NCBI GenBank assembly: GCA_033398695.1
Contig: CM065804.1
Location: 8,355,001-8,419,000, forward strand
Length of the DNA stretch: 64,000 bases
Direction: 5' to 3'
Origin: Orobanche coerulescens
Taxonomy: Eukaryota; Streptophyta; Magnoliopsida; Lamiales; Orobanchaceae
In this document: in pieces, positions 1 to 12,100 of the stretch
Layout of the letters: every line of letters starts with the position of its first letter
Position numbering within the stretch: the stretch's first letter is position 1
The notes under the pieces: model-generated
What the model was told of the DNA's origin: nothing
Databases searched by the model: none
The model's input: the letters and a program-made list of their open reading frames with translations, nothing else
Translations under genes and position numbers: made by a program

Positions 1-809
1 ACCAAAATCCCAAATTACGAAATTGGGCTCCTTATTAAATATATTATTTCTCGTGTTTAAGATATCGAATGTCCATTAATTAATTATAAGCTACCGTGAC
101 TTTAATTAATTAATATCTTATCCAAGAGTAGTACCACTCGAACCTTATTATTATATCGGAATTAAATCCACCTGCAGGGTTTAATATAATAATCATTATC
201 GAGCTCCTCAAGAGGACATCATCAACCCGCACGAGTCGGGACACGATTTCTAGTAATAATAATAATTGTCGTATAAACAATATCATTGCCCAAGATACGA
301 GGCTTATTGAGTCGATCATTTTGACTCTCACCTATGGTAAATCAAAGCAATAATTATTATAAATACACAATTAAATATTATATACTTAGAATTAAGAAAT
401 AATAATTATCCGAGATTTACGTTCTTCTTACGGTCGATGTAAGACACTATCTCACCTCGATCCTGTTCAACGTATGCAAATACGCTAATGTATGCTAATA
501 GTCAAGACCAACTATTCTCAAGCATACACTACAACCCTTTATATAATTTGTCTAATAATTATATAGGTTGTGAACTATTATATTATTTTATAAGGCACCG
601 ATAATGTGATCTTCCGTGTGACACCAACACACCACATTATCTACAATATAAAATAATTAGACATTTCATTTGCATAACTATAACGTGAATAAATATGCAA
701 ATCATGTGATTAAGTGTAATTAGTATCCTCATAGGTAGTAACAGGGAAATTAGGTAATACAAGCATAAAGTATGCTTGCAGTATACAATCCTAACAGTTA
801 CCCTGTGCC
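1..809. other. AT-rich stretch, no gene seen
   Basis: No coding pattern or recognisable domain on either strand. The sequence is AT-rich with runs of aataatta-type words. It precedes the palindrome array of LTR-A and may include that LTR's 5' part. I could not find a convincing LTR start (a TG terminus like the tgtaatatcc start of the LARD LTRs), so the left edge of LTR-A is unresolved and may lie outside the window. Confidence 0.5.
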
Positions 810-1030
810 TAACGCGCGCTAATATTATTGTATAGCGCACGCTAAGCATCCTTCAGTAGCGCACGCTACGCTTGTTGGCAGCGCGCGCTAGTGAGTTGAG
901 CCCTGACAGTGGCAGTGAGCCTGTTTCTGATCTCAGCCCTCTGGACTAACGGTTTAGCCACGCTATGTTTGTTCTAGCGCACGTTATTGTCGAGGACTAG
1001 CGCGCGCTAGGTGTCCAGTAGCGCGCGCTA
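810..1030 (+). promoter_or_regulatory. Palindrome array, left half (LTR-A)
   Basis: Copies of the 12-bp palindrome TAGCGYRCGCTA start near 810, 833, 857, 879, 975, 998 and 1019, so successive pitches are 21-24 bp. Several copies have the perfectly symmetric core GCGCGC. The array is cut at 1061 by the hAT element and resumes after 5033. Its position upstream of the LTR-A TATA box suggests an upstream promoter module; the function is inferred. Confidence 0.75.
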
Positions 1031-1073
1031 ACACGGCAGTCCAGTACTGGACAGTTTACTTAGGGGTGGGAAA

Positions 1074-1310
1074 TAATACCGAAATACCGAAATACCGTAG
1101 TTACCGTACCGAAAAATACCGAAAAAATACCGAATTATCGGTATACCGTAGGATACGGTACGGTATATTACCGTACCGTACATTTTAGGTACGGCAACAG
1201 TTTGAATATTTGCATACCGGCGGTATACCGTGCCGTACCGAAATAACGGTATACCGTTACGTACCGGTATATACCGCGGTACGATATGTACCGTAAACAC
1301 GGTATATTGC
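1074..1310. repeat. hAT left subterminal repeats
   Basis: Dense short repeats of taccgaaatacc, ggtataccg and ccgtaccg type. The same words appear inverted at 4770-5015. In hAT elements such arrays bind the transposase BED zinc finger; that role is inferred here. Confidence 0.8.
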
Positions 1311-2159
1311 TAAATGCCATATCGGTACCGTCACTTGTAAGATTAATAATATATATATATATATAAATTATATTATCTTAAAATATTAACACCTAAACCT
1401 AATTCACAAAGTCATAGCCTTCACTTCACGACTCTCACTCACCTCACGCATTCCCACTGACACAGTGCCTTCACTTTCAACACAACGATGCGGCGATTCT
1501 CTTTCACGTCGATGAAATCCTTTCCTTTCAAATTCCTTTCAATCTGAGGCTCTTTCACGGCGAAGGGTCTGACAACAAATCTGCCCGACGAGCTCTTTCT
1601 CGGCGGATCAACCAGTACGATGGAGCTCTTTCACGACGGAGCTCTTTCACGACGGGCAGTCAGTCCGTATTTCCGTGGTGAGTACGAGTTCTAGTGTCTC
1701 TTAAATTTGTGGTGATTCTTATTTCTCAATCTTCAATTTATAGAGTTTGAATTTTGATTGAATATAATCCCTAATCTTAATCCCCAATATCTTATTTCTC
1801 TAATTAATCGACTAAGTATAGAATAAATTTGGCTCTCTTTGTTTTGTAATCTGACTTGCTGCCATATAAATTTTAGGAACTCTGTTTATATAATCTGACT
1901 TGTGCTCTCTTTTGTGTAATCGATTGTTCACGTGACCATTAATTTGTTTGTAAAATTAGTATATAGGGGAAAATTTTCTGTGTATTTTCGGAATTTTTAA
2001 AACTAATTACATATAATATTTTTTATCCAATATATAAAAATACTATTTTCTTCCAATAAATAAAAGTATGAAATGTAGTTTGAAAATATATGTGCAAAAA
2101 TATTGTTGTGATTCTGTGAAGGGGTTTAGATAATCTGACTTGATGCTCTCTGTTTATAT

Positions 2160-2172
2160 AATCTGACTTGAT

Positions 2173-2215
<43 letters not shown>

Positions 2216-2231
2216 ACAGTGGATCATATAA
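2160..2231 (+). repeat. CT microsatellite and likely intron acceptor before the hAT ORF
   Basis: A long ct repeat (about 2174-2209) runs into t-rich sequence ending tttttacag just before the transposase ATG at 2232. This is a textbook polypyrimidine tract plus AG acceptor, so a 5'-UTR intron probably ends here. Confidence 0.5.
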
Positions 2232-4370
2232 ATGGAATCTGCATCTTCTCATTCTCTGGCAAGTCCATCCGAAATACCAAATACTACAGAATCTGAAATA
2301 CGTAATGAGTGTATAATTCGAAAACGAGGAAGAAAAAACTCGACATCAAAACCTCCTGTAAACCCACAACAAAGGAGTAAATATTGGGAGCATTGTGATA
2401 AAGGGTCAAGGAAGTTAGATAATGGAGGCGTGCAGAACTTAGGGATATGCAAATATTGTAAAACTGAGATCCCTGTGAACTACGGAAGTACAAGTGGGTT
2501 GATAAACCACTTAGTGAAGAGGTGCAAGTTGAGTCCAATATATGAAGCAAATGAAAGCCAGAAAGGTCAATCTGTGTTGACGAACGAGACAATGGGGCAA
2601 GGAAGCGCTTTGGTTCATCATACATATAATCTAAAAAGGTGTGAAATGAGGTTAGTAGAATATGTAATTATTGATGAAGTTTCCTTCTGCCGTCAAGGCA
2701 AAGGGTTTGTAAACCTTCTGCATGAATTACAACCGAAAATCGTCATCCCTAACCGAAAGAAAGTTGCAGGTATGGTTTTTGAACTATTTTTGCTTGAGAA
2801 AGCGAAGTTACAAAGTGTGATTAGTGGCCATAGAGTAAGTATCACAACTGATACTTGGACATCCATCCAAAATATCAATTACATGGTCATCACAACTCAC
2901 TTTTTAGATAGTGATTGGAAGTTGCATAAAAGAATAATTAACTTCACAAAAATCACTAGTCATATTGGGGAAGAAATTGGTAAGATGGTTGAGGTTTGTC
3001 TGAGAGATTGGGGGATTGACAAATTATTTTCGATAGTAGTCGACAATGCTTCTTCTAATGATACTGCAATTGGCTACTTGAAAAAAGAATGAAAAGTGAA
3101 AATACATTATTGTTTGAAGGGAAATACTTGCACCTGAGGTGTGCTTGTCATATACTTAACTTAATTGTTAAGGACGGCTTGAAGGAGCTTAATGCTTCAA
3201 TTAAATCTATAAGGAATGTAGTCATTTTTATTCATTCTTCCCCCTCTAGGTTGAATAAATTTAGGGAATTTGCCATACTAGCCAAGTTTGCTAGTACGTC
3301 AACTGTACCTATGGGTGTCAAAACTAGGTGGAATGCAACTTATAAAATGCTTGATGTTGCACTGAAGTATAGACGAGTGTTTGAAAGGATGTCCGAGGAG
3401 TGGTTGCCTTTTATGAATTATTTTCGTGAAAGGGATGAAAAGGGTAAAAAAAGGGTAGGGACGCCGGTTGTAGAGGATTGGAAAAATGCAAATGCTTTTG
3501 TATACTTTCTAAAAAATTTCTACGATGTCACTTTAGAGCTAAGTGCATCAAAAAATCTTACCTCCCAATTGATATACCAATCAATGATTGAATTGCAAAT
3601 TGAGATCGAGAAAAAGAGCAATGACGATTCGGATCCAATTCTTAAAAAGGTTGCAAGTGCGATGAAATTGAAATTTGATAAGTATTGGGGGGATTGGGAT
3701 AATATGAATCCTTTGATCTTTATTGCCAATATTTTGGACCCGATAAACAAGCTTCAAATGATCAAAGTTAGCATAAAAAAATTGGGGGCTAATTCAACAA
3801 AATTCCAAGAGTTCATTGATAAGGTTAAAAAAGACTTTGTAACTTTGTGGGCGGAGTACAAGGGAATAAATGATACCTTAGATATTGAGAGGAGGTGTGT
3901 CCAAATAGGGTGTAATGATGGAGATGGTAGTACTAGTACCGGTGGCGGTCTTTGGGATGAATTGTTTAATGATGTTCAAGCACAAAATGAAGAGGAACAA
4001 CTTCAAGAGATATCCAATGAAGTGGACAAGTACCTAGCCGATGAGATTGAAAACCGGTCTAATCAATCTTTCAATTTGTTGGAGTGGTGGAGAGGAAGTG
4101 AAGCTAGGTACTCCCTCATTTCAATGATTGCGAAAGATATTTTTGCAATTCCAAGTTCAACCGTTGCTAGTGAGTCCGCTTTTAGTTTGGAAAAAAAGAA
4201 TTGTGGATCCTTTTAGGAGTAGTTTGAGTCCTAAAATGGTAGAAACTTTGGTGTGTACTAATGATTGGTTAAGAGCGGATTACGACTTTCGTAAGGATCC
4301 AACCGAAGATGAGCTTATTTTATATAAGGAAATTGAAGAAATTGAAAAGAGTAAGAGTTTCTTTATATAA
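2232..4370 (+). pseudogene. hAT (Ac-type, RICESLEEPER-like) transposase, two frameshifts
   Basis: The protein binds the element ends, cuts and reinserts it. The first frame (2232-3092, 286 aa) has a BED zinc finger with C73, C76, H93 and C98, then the N-terminal part of the RNase H-like core (HRVSITTDTWTS and VVDNASSND). The second frame (3089-4216) continues the core and carries the KYWGDWDNMNPL region and the C-terminal hAT dimerisation motif (LLEWWRGSEARYSLISMIAKD, then ASESAFS). The third frame (to 4370) carries the last block, VDPFRSSLSPKMVE. Breaks lie at a gaaaaaag run near 3083-3090 and a ggaaaaaaag run near 4188-4200, so each looks like a one-base homopolymer indel. These may be real decay or assembly error; as read, the gene is non-functional. 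Confidence 0.9.
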
Positions 4371-4769
4371 TTACGTGTAAATATAAATTATATTTGTTTA
4401 TGTGTAATGTAATTTGATGCGTACTAATAATTTTATTTTTTTTACAGCTGCAAATGCCGTTCAAGACTGTTCTTAAATTTTCTCTTCATCTACTTTGTTT
4501 GTAATGCCACAAGCAGTGACATGGGAAAAGATCTGTCATGGGAAAAGAGGCTGGCAGGGTAAAAGATCTGTCAGCTTAACTATTGTTGTTTGCCATACCA
4601 CAACTATTATATTGTAATTTTTGATTTGTAACTCTTATATTGTAATTTGATAAGTTGTGCGTGCTTAACTATTGCTGTTTGCCAGCCACTTTTTTTTTAT
4701 ATGTTCATGGAATCATGGTGCATTATTCAAAACCGTGGATGTATGTTATGTTTTGCGTATATCAATATG
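4371..4769 (+). other. hAT 3' non-coding region
   Basis: No ORF of note. A ttttttttacag string ending near 4447 could be an intron acceptor in the 3' UTR. The rest is AT-rich sequence leading into the right subterminal repeats. Confidence 0.4.
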
Positions 4770-5015
4770 TCGATTCGGTATAGAACGGTATGACGGTAAT
4801 TTCGGTATACCTTGAATATACAGTATGCCGAATTACCGTGTTTTATACCGAAAAACGGTACGGCATCGGTATGTGCTATGTTTCATACCGATATCTCGGT
4901 ATACCGAGTCTCGGTATGCCGAACGGTTCGGTACGGTATCGGTATGTAATTTTATATAACGAAAATTTCGGTACGGTATACGGTATGAGTAAAATAAATC
5001 GGTACGGTACGGTAT
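4770..5015. repeat. hAT right subterminal repeats
   Basis: Inverted counterpart of the left subterminal region: repeated cggtatac, ggtacggta and cggtatcgg words up to the right TIR at 5017. Confidence 0.8.
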
Positions 5016-5057
5016 ACCACCCCTAAGTTTACTCCTGGACTAGGTCAGGTGCCCAGG

Positions 5058-5361
5058 TAGCGCACGCTATATCCCGATAGCGCGCGCTACCGAGACGCTG
5101 TTAGCGCACGCAGAGTGGCCGGTAGCGCACGCTAACGCGGTCAGGTGAGTACTGGGCAGGTTACTTCTGGACTCGGCTGATGTCCAGGTAGCACACGCTA
5201 TGGCCCGATAGCGCGCGCTACCGAGAGGCAGTTAGCGCACGCTAATACCTGATTAGCGCACGCTAACGGTCGTAACTTTAAATCTTGATCGGGGGGTATT
5301 AACTTTCGGGATCAGAGTTCGCCGTTAGCGCACGCTAACTTTTGAAGGTTAGCGCACGCTA
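5058..5361 (+). promoter_or_regulatory. Palindrome array, right half (LTR-A)
   Basis: Continues the 12-bp palindrome array interrupted by the hAT element. Copies start near 5058, 5078, 5102 and 5123, and further copies run to 5361, with pitches of 20-24 bp among the first four. The last copy ends about 12 bp before the TATA box at 5374. Confidence 0.75.
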
Positions 5362-5364
5362 ACG

Positions 5365-5389
5365 CTCCCTGGCTATAAAAACCAGGGAG
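5365..5389 (+). promoter_or_regulatory. LTR-A TATA box inside a perfect 8-bp inverted repeat
   Basis: tataaaa (5374-5380) is flanked by ctccctgg (5365-5372) and its exact reverse complement ccagggag (5382-5389). A pyrimidine-rich leader (ttcttctttccttcttcctcc) follows, as expected just downstream of a plant transcription start. The core promoter call rests on composition and position. Confidence 0.7.
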
Positions 5390-5990
5390 TTGACCCAGAA
5401 CAGTTAACTTTTTCTTCTTTCCTTCTTCCTCCACGAGGTGAGCGATTCGGGCGACTTGGGCGATTGGAGTGGGGCGATTTTCATCATTTATTCAAGATCT
5501 TAAGTCTCTAATACCAGATTATCATCATTTAATCATCTTCTACCTCTTGAATCGAGGTAAATCTTCTAGAACCCTATTTTGGGAGAGATTTGGGGGTTTT
5601 CACGTTTCGTCCGATTCGTTCATTTTGTTGGTTAATTCATGATAAATATGATTAATCTTGTTGATATCCTTAGTTTTCCTACGGATTCATGGTATATTTC
5701 ATGGTTTTGCATAATCGAGAGGGTTTGGTTGTGGTCCGCCCTCGTTGTTATTTTTATACGAATATACATAAATCGTAGGCGGGTTTTCGGGAGTATTTCA
5801 ATTCCGTATTCATTTGGAATTGGTTGTGATCGTATTCTTCGAATCGTTAGGTTCGGTTTCGTTGGTTCCTAGCGTTCGCCGGTGATTTTCCTTTCCGTTC
5901 GTTGCGTCATCAATTATTCAAGGCAAGTATCTTTGGAAACCTTTATACTTAACATGAAATGGTAATGTATTTTGTGTGTGCTTTGCTCAC

Positions 5991-6215
5991 CTCGGGAGGG
6001 TCCGACAGGGCCTCGAGGGAATCTATGACTTCACTCTGGATTCACGAGTTTGTTTCGCTAGCTAGTTCGGGAGGGTCCTTAGAGGCCTCGAGTGGGATTT
6101 GTGGCTTCGTCCCAGTCCTAGGCGATGCCTGTGCGTGATTTATTTTATGATTGTGGCCAGCTCGAGAGGGTCCTTAGAGGCCTCGAGTGGTATTTGTGGC
6201 TTCGTCCCGGTCCTA
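5991..6215 (+). repeat. Three imperfect repeats inside LTR-A
   Basis: A unit like ctcgggagggtccttagagg with cctcgagtgg occurs near 5991, 6067 and 6161, followed in two cases by ttgtggcttcgtccc. The LARD LTR has analogous repeats with unrelated sequence at 33292-33560. Confidence 0.75.
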
Positions 6216-6755
6216 AACAAATGTGATTGACTATTTGTTTTCGGAAAAGACATGTCTGGTTTTTGGCTTTGAAATGATTTGGTGCATTGTACTATGAAAT
6301 GTGTAAGCGAATGGTTTGCCTTGATTACTTGTACTAGCGAATTGCTAACCCCTCTGGGGACCCGTTATGGGGAAATTCTTGTTATGGATTTCAGGTTATG
6401 ATCATCCGGACGAGCGGGCGCTGGGACAGTACGAGGATGCTGGCCAGGGTCGTTGATATGTGCATTTGAGTCCTTTTATTTCCATTGTTCCCTTCGATAT
6501 GGTTGTTGTCTACTTTATAAACTTATAGATTGTACTCGCGAGTACTTAGGTTTTTCTCCTCGTATTGTGATTCGTATTCATTGAAGTCAATTATGGTTGT
6601 CGATGTGGATTATTCCGCCGGTTGTACCGGGCGTGTTATTTGATTTTCATTTGGATGATGTGTGATTTTACTGTGGTAATTCGTATTTAGCCTGGTGGGT
6701 CCTATGTAGGGGTCCACGGCACTGTAATATACCTTGAATATCTCGGGGTGTTACA

Positions 6756-8168
6756 GGATTACACAATAAACCTAATACCAATGAATTACATAGAGTAAAA
6801 ACGAATTAAACTCAAAGAATCCGAACACAAAGAACTGAAAATTAAGGTTCAAGAATTCAAACCGAACAAGTCTTAAAAGATCTAATAACCGAGGCGTGAA
6901 GATGGTGATATTCGAACAAGATGTCGGCTTAGTCCTCCAAATTCAGTACCCTCATCCGAAACTCACCGGAATTGGCCTCCAGCAACCCAAAATAACCCCA
7001 AACAGATAACCCGAGCAGTTTCAGGGAACAACACACCACGCCCGAATGATCGCAAGGAACTTCACTCAGAAATTATTTTCACACAGAAACGGATTTCACT
7101 CGGATCTTAAAAACACACTTAGAATCTCATAAATCAGCACAAAGATTTTCTCTTTTCTCTCGGATACCAAACAATCTCACCGAAAGGGATATAAATACCC
7201 GGAAAAAGCAACGTCTTCCTCAGATCCCCTGGGAATCGCAACCAACCTTATCATTAAGTTGATAAGGGGCTGTGATTCCATCGAAAGCGGAGTCAACCAG
7301 GAGGCTGGGAGAAAGGCGGAAGAACAGGTCGTTGCGGCGGAGGGTATGGTGAGAGAAAGTGACAGGAGAAAATGAAGTAAGGTTTCGGGGGTGGGGTGTT
7401 TTAATTAGGACCGTGGACGGGTGTGATTGCACCGTACAAATCAACGGTCCTGATGAAACAAGACAGGTTCCGGAAATCGGGCTTCGGGTCATTGGGTTAT
7501 ACACTGGGCTGGGCTGGGCTGCTCAATTAAAAATGTCATTTCTGGGCCCAGTCATACAAAATACATTTGGGCCTAAATTAACACGAAAGTTCGAATTTTT
7601 GGATTTTCGGATCGAATATCGGATATCGAATATTTTTTGAAAAATCCAAAAGACTTTTTGGGGATGTATCTTCAATTGCATCTCTCATTGGAAATGTTCT
7701 AATCATGCACATTGTAACAATCTCCTACAGATAGTGTGGTTAATGTGAGCTCGATTCTATGTTTTAGTATCAATAGCGCAACTGATGCCTCAAGTAGCGA
7801 TTATTTGCAAACATCTTTTCTACCTTTTTTTTCATTTGTTTCCTTTATATTTATCAAAACAATTCGACATGATGGTTTCTCGTTATAGCCTATTTTGTGA
7901 TCGGTCAGAACGTCCCATCATTTTCGGACCAATAACAACTAGATCGTAATAAAAAAAGATTGATGGAGATTCTCTTGCATCAAGTGAAGTGAATGTGAAA
8001 GGTTATGAATCTATCATCCGGGAGCGGGGAAGGTATGTCATTTGAATCAGCAGATAAAGTGTACGAGCAGTACACCGAGTTAGCTAGGAAAGTGGGTGTT
8101 AATGTAAGAAAAGGAAGTACTTATCGGCACACAAATGGAACGGAAGAATTGATAGTTTATATACGTTA
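6756..8168. other. Intergenic, no gene recognised
   Basis: Lies between the end of LTR-A and a MITE. No coding segment with family resemblance was found. A gggatataaataccc string near 7187 could be a core promoter on either strand, but nothing downstream supports a gene. Some stretches (7590-7640) are low-complexity gga/tcg-rich. Confidence 0.4.
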
Positions 8169-8535
8169 GGAAAAATGACTTATTTGGGTAATGTATTTTG
8201 TTCCAGTTTCAAGTTACGCCATCGAACTTTTTTCTTTTCAAAATTGCACCATCATACTCCCGAATACGTTTTCAATGAGGTCTTCTCCGTCCATCCTGTC
8301 AATTTAATCTAAGGAGAGTTGACGTGGTGCTGACATGGGGAACAGCGCACTCTAAAGGAAGTTGATATGGTGCTGAGTGCACATCAATACCGCGTCAAGT
8401 TTCTTTAGGTTAAATTTGACAGAATGGCCTGATTAAAAAAGTATTCGAGAGTCAATAGGTGCAATTAAAAAATGTACGATGATGTAATTAATTGAAAATC
8501 GGAGCAAAATACATTAACTAAGAAATAATTTTTCC
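8169..8535. mobile_element. MITE-like element with imperfect ~30-bp TIRs
   Basis: The left end ggaaaaatgacttatttggg is mirrored at 8505-8535 by an imperfect inverted copy ending caaaatacatt...aatttttcc. About 25 of roughly 31 positions match by eye. No coding capacity and no clear target duplication, so the superfamily is undetermined. Confidence 0.6.
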
Positions 8536-9106
8536 TATCCTTCGTCGGATAAATGATACAAGAACAATAGAGAAAAAAAAGAGAGAGAGGATGGATGTGG
8601 ATGTCTTGTTCATAGTATTCTCCAGGTAAAAACACATGAATTGCCATCACATTGCTTATCATTCCCATATAAAAATCCAAATGTTGCAACAATGAAAGAA
8701 CAGGACAGGAGGAAGTAAGTAATATCACTGGATTCATTTTTAAAAATATTTTCATAACACTAACATTTGTAATTTTTCATTAAATAATTAAAAGGTTATT
8801 CGTAGTCAAAATTTCGCCTCCAAATAAAAAACGACATACATTATGAAACAGGGGGGGTAAATGTAAATCACTTCTTTCTCCTGCTTTCGTATTCCGACTA
8901 AACCAAGCAAATTCGGAACCAGGAGCCGACATATGCAAACATCAAAATGTAATATCACGGACTATTTCTCCTTACACGCTACATATAACTAAGGTTAAAC
9001 AAAAAAAAATATCGAACACACACACACAAAAAAAAAAAAAAAATCTAAGCTTTGGTACGCTCGATTCGCATGTATCAGGTTGTCACTCGAATGATTCATT
9101 TCAAAA
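8536..9106. other. 3' flank and probable 3' UTR of DRG1
   Basis: No gene seen. Read on the minus strand, the segment 9106 to about 8995 directly follows the DRG1 stop and contains a T-run and gt-rich sequence. I could not identify a definite polyadenylation site. Confidence 0.4.
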
Positions 9107-12100
9107 TTACACCTTTTTGATGATCTGGACAACATCTTCATCTTCCAGTTCATGCTCCTGGTAACAATATAAATCCGCCATATACTATAAAATAAGACGC
9201 TATTATCGAGGAATGAGCAAAGAATATATACTAACAAGTTGATAGAAGTTATACCTTGCCGACCCTCTGGGGCTTGTGTTTCACGCTTGAACCCCACACC
9301 AAAGCACTACCATTTCCATAGAACAAAAACCAGTAAGTTAATTAATCGAAATCTGGGCTTCCTTTATCTATCTAAGCAAATATGGAGTCTGGAGTTGATG
9401 AGATTCGGCAAATACTTGTCACAGACAGTCTTACATAATATATTCCACGAGGATTTAAATTTCAGTTTTTGGGTTTTTCCTTTTTCAATTTTTAGTTTTT
9501 TTTTTTTCAGTTTAGTTCTTTTAATTTTTGTTTTTTGTTTTTTCAGGTTTTCAAAAATTTTAGTTTTTTCAGGGGTTTTCCCAATTTTTTATGGTTCTTT
9601 TTTAGTTGTTTATAGTTTCTTTTGGAGTTTTCTATTTTTTTGGTATTTTTTAGTTTTTATTTTTATTTTTTGATTTAGTTTAAGAGGACCGTCTTACGCA
9701 TCAAGACCCATAAGACGGTCTCATAGGGGGTCCTATTCAGATTTAGGCTCATCAAGATTTAACTAAGTTCCATCCCATATAATGTGTGCATCTTTCTTAA
9801 CCCAGGTAGTGAAACAAATGTTATCAACAGCTAAAAAGAGCTTCAAATCGAGGGACTTATGGAAACTTACTACTTAAACTGTTTTAGCATGTCTTTGTGG
9901 ATTCTGGTACAGAAGTCCTCGACTGTCCTTCTCTTCGATGACAATATAACAGGATCTTCATAGTCTGGATTCATCCCCTTGGGCTTTGTGTATATACGAG
10001 TTAAGTTGAGATATTCCCATACTTTTTCTAGAAGACCATCAAGGTTCCATTCCAAATGAGCACTGGAAGCCAATACATAACATTTTCACACCACAAGGAT
10101 AAGCACATAATTAAGACAACAGAAACAACTAACTATACCTCTTCATGTAAAATCATCAGAACAAACAAAGGAAGAAAATTTACTATTTAGCGTCTTTTTT
10201 TTCAGGTTGAACTTTGTCCGAAGACTCTCAAAATATAACGACAAATTTTATCAAATTATTTTGTAAAAGTTTTTAGTAATGGAGCATATTTCTCCTAAAG
10301 TTTATGAATTAATTCAACCGGAAAAAAATTAAACGATAAATAATAAGAAATGAAGGGGCTTATTATTTGTCGTTTTATTTTCTTCAGGTTGGATATAACC
10401 ATAAAATAAAACGACAAGTAATAAGCAATGGAGGAAGTAATACTTGAAAGTAGATTTTCTAAATCCTGCATTTTCCTGTATGTTCATTTATTTTTAAAGT
10501 AGGGAAGGAGTCAAAAGTTATCCAACTACCGATCCCTGATTTCACGATAACATAAATATCAAAATACACAAAATTCATTAAAGACTGGATAATGAGTCTC
10601 GGGAAGGTTACATACTGAGACCATATAAAAGCTTACTAATAGAAGGATGTACAATCCGCTGCCCCACGGGAAAGTATTGGTCTCTTAGCTAACTCAGACA
10701 AAGATAACAAATCTAATTGCTGAAGTTTTTCTGTGAATTTAGATAAAGAAATTTGAGAATTGAGATACCCCATTAACGAATTGGATGGAGATATATTACC
10801 TGACTGGGCAATAATGTGGAAGTTTGTCCAAAATTTCGAGCTCCTCGAGTGTGATCTGATCGATTTTATTGACGACATAGATGCAAGGAATATATACCCT
10901 GCTGCCCTCGATGACATCTATGAGGTCATCAGCTGTTGCATCGTATCTAAGATTGATGTCAGCATTGTGTATCCGATATTCGCCACAAATTGCCTTTACT
11001 GTTTCCAGGTCGAGAAGTGTGTTAGCCACTGTCGATGTGAGATTGATTCCTCCTTTTTCTTTCCTCCGGAAAGTCAGATTTGGTGGTTCCTTGTTTAATC
11101 TGTTCCCGCAGAGAAAATTACGTTACAATAACCGAAAGGACCGAGAGCAAGTGGACAATAAGGGTAATTAAAAAACTACTCCTGAGGTTTGGGGTAATTA
11201 CCAAAAAAAAAAATCAAGAGAAGATACGAACCTTTTGACTCTTGAGCGAGGGGCAATACGTTTTTGAAAAGTTTTTTTTTTGCTTATGAAGGAAGAAAGT
11301 GTACGAGGGATTCAAACCTCAGGGGTTTTTGTAATTTTGAAACTTCCTCAAGTAGTCAAAACAATATGCAAGGTTACCTTATGCCAAATCCCTCAAGTTC
11401 TTTCTCTATTAAACGTTTATGAGTAATTGGTTTTATCGCGTCCAGTACAATCAGGATGCAGTTGCATGTCCGAGCTGTACTGATAACCTGATTCAGAAGA
11501 CCAGATTCATGGGTTAATTGATAAAATGAACATCAAAACCATGTCTATGGATCATGATCTTTACCTTCAAGTTGTGAGCGGTATTATTCTCCGCTAAAAA
11601 TAAAAGGCGACAGAGAGAGGGAGAGAGGGAGGGAAAGATAGAGGGGAGGGGGGATAATGTGATGACATTTAATTGTGCATTACCTGTCTACCTCTACCCT
11701 TACCATCTTTGGCACCCTCAATAATACCAGGAAGATCCAGCAGCTGTCAAAGCAAGAACAAACAATCTAAAACAGTGTTACATAATCATTTTTGTGAGCA
11801 CTTTCCCAATATTCAAAAGCGTCAACAATTTGAGAAAACAATCATAATCCAACTCCCTCTGTCTTATTGGGCAAAGATACTGATCCTTAGTACCAACTGA
11901 AACGCAAATGCCAATTGGACAAAGATATTGTTGCTCATTGAATTGAAAAACTCAATGGCTCGGTTTACTGAATATACGCAAAACTTCAAATATACAAGGG
12001 AGATGATAATACCTGAAGTTTAGCGCCTCGATATGTGATTACACCAGGAATGCAGGTTAAAGTAGTGAATTCATATGAAGCAACCTGCAACTCAAGCAAA

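Larger units (their letters stand above)
1061..5025 (+). mobile_element. hAT-superfamily DNA transposon, 3,965 bp, TSD agtttact
   Basis: Terminal inverted repeats taggggtgg (1061-1069) and ccaccccta (5017-5025) are perfect. They are flanked by a perfect 8-bp target site duplication agtttact at 1053-1060 and 5026-5033, the hallmark length for hAT. Subterminal regions (about 1074-1310 and 4770-5015) are full of accgta/ggtacggta words in inverted orientation, as expected for transposase-binding repeats. The body carries a BED-finger transposase (2232-4370). The intact TSD and termini suggest a fairly recent insertion into LTR-A. Confidence 0.95.
790..6755 (+). mobile_element. LTR-A: gypsy-style LTR (solo or 3' LTR), split by a hAT element
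   Basis: The right end is seen directly: a cggggtgttaca terminus at 6755 preceded by gggtccacggcactgtaatat, nearly the same layout as the LARD LTR ends at 34549, 51285 and 58554, so this is a related family in plus orientation. It holds a palindrome array (810-1030 and 5058-5361), a TATA box (5374-5380), a pyrimidine-rich leader, and three imperfect repeats of a ctcgggagggtcc...cctcgag unit near 5991, 6067 and 6161. No primer binding site follows 6755, so it is a solo LTR or the 3' LTR of an element starting outside the window. The given start is only the beginning of recognisable LTR-type sequence. Confidence 0.7.

Noticed and set aside
1028..1300. 90-aa minus-strand frame
   Set aside because: Translation of hAT subterminal repeats (RYG-type peptide), and it crosses the element boundary at 1061.
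9239..9673. 144-aa plus-strand frame rich in F/S
   Set aside because: Antisense to a DRG1 exon and a T-rich intron; composition is low-complexity.
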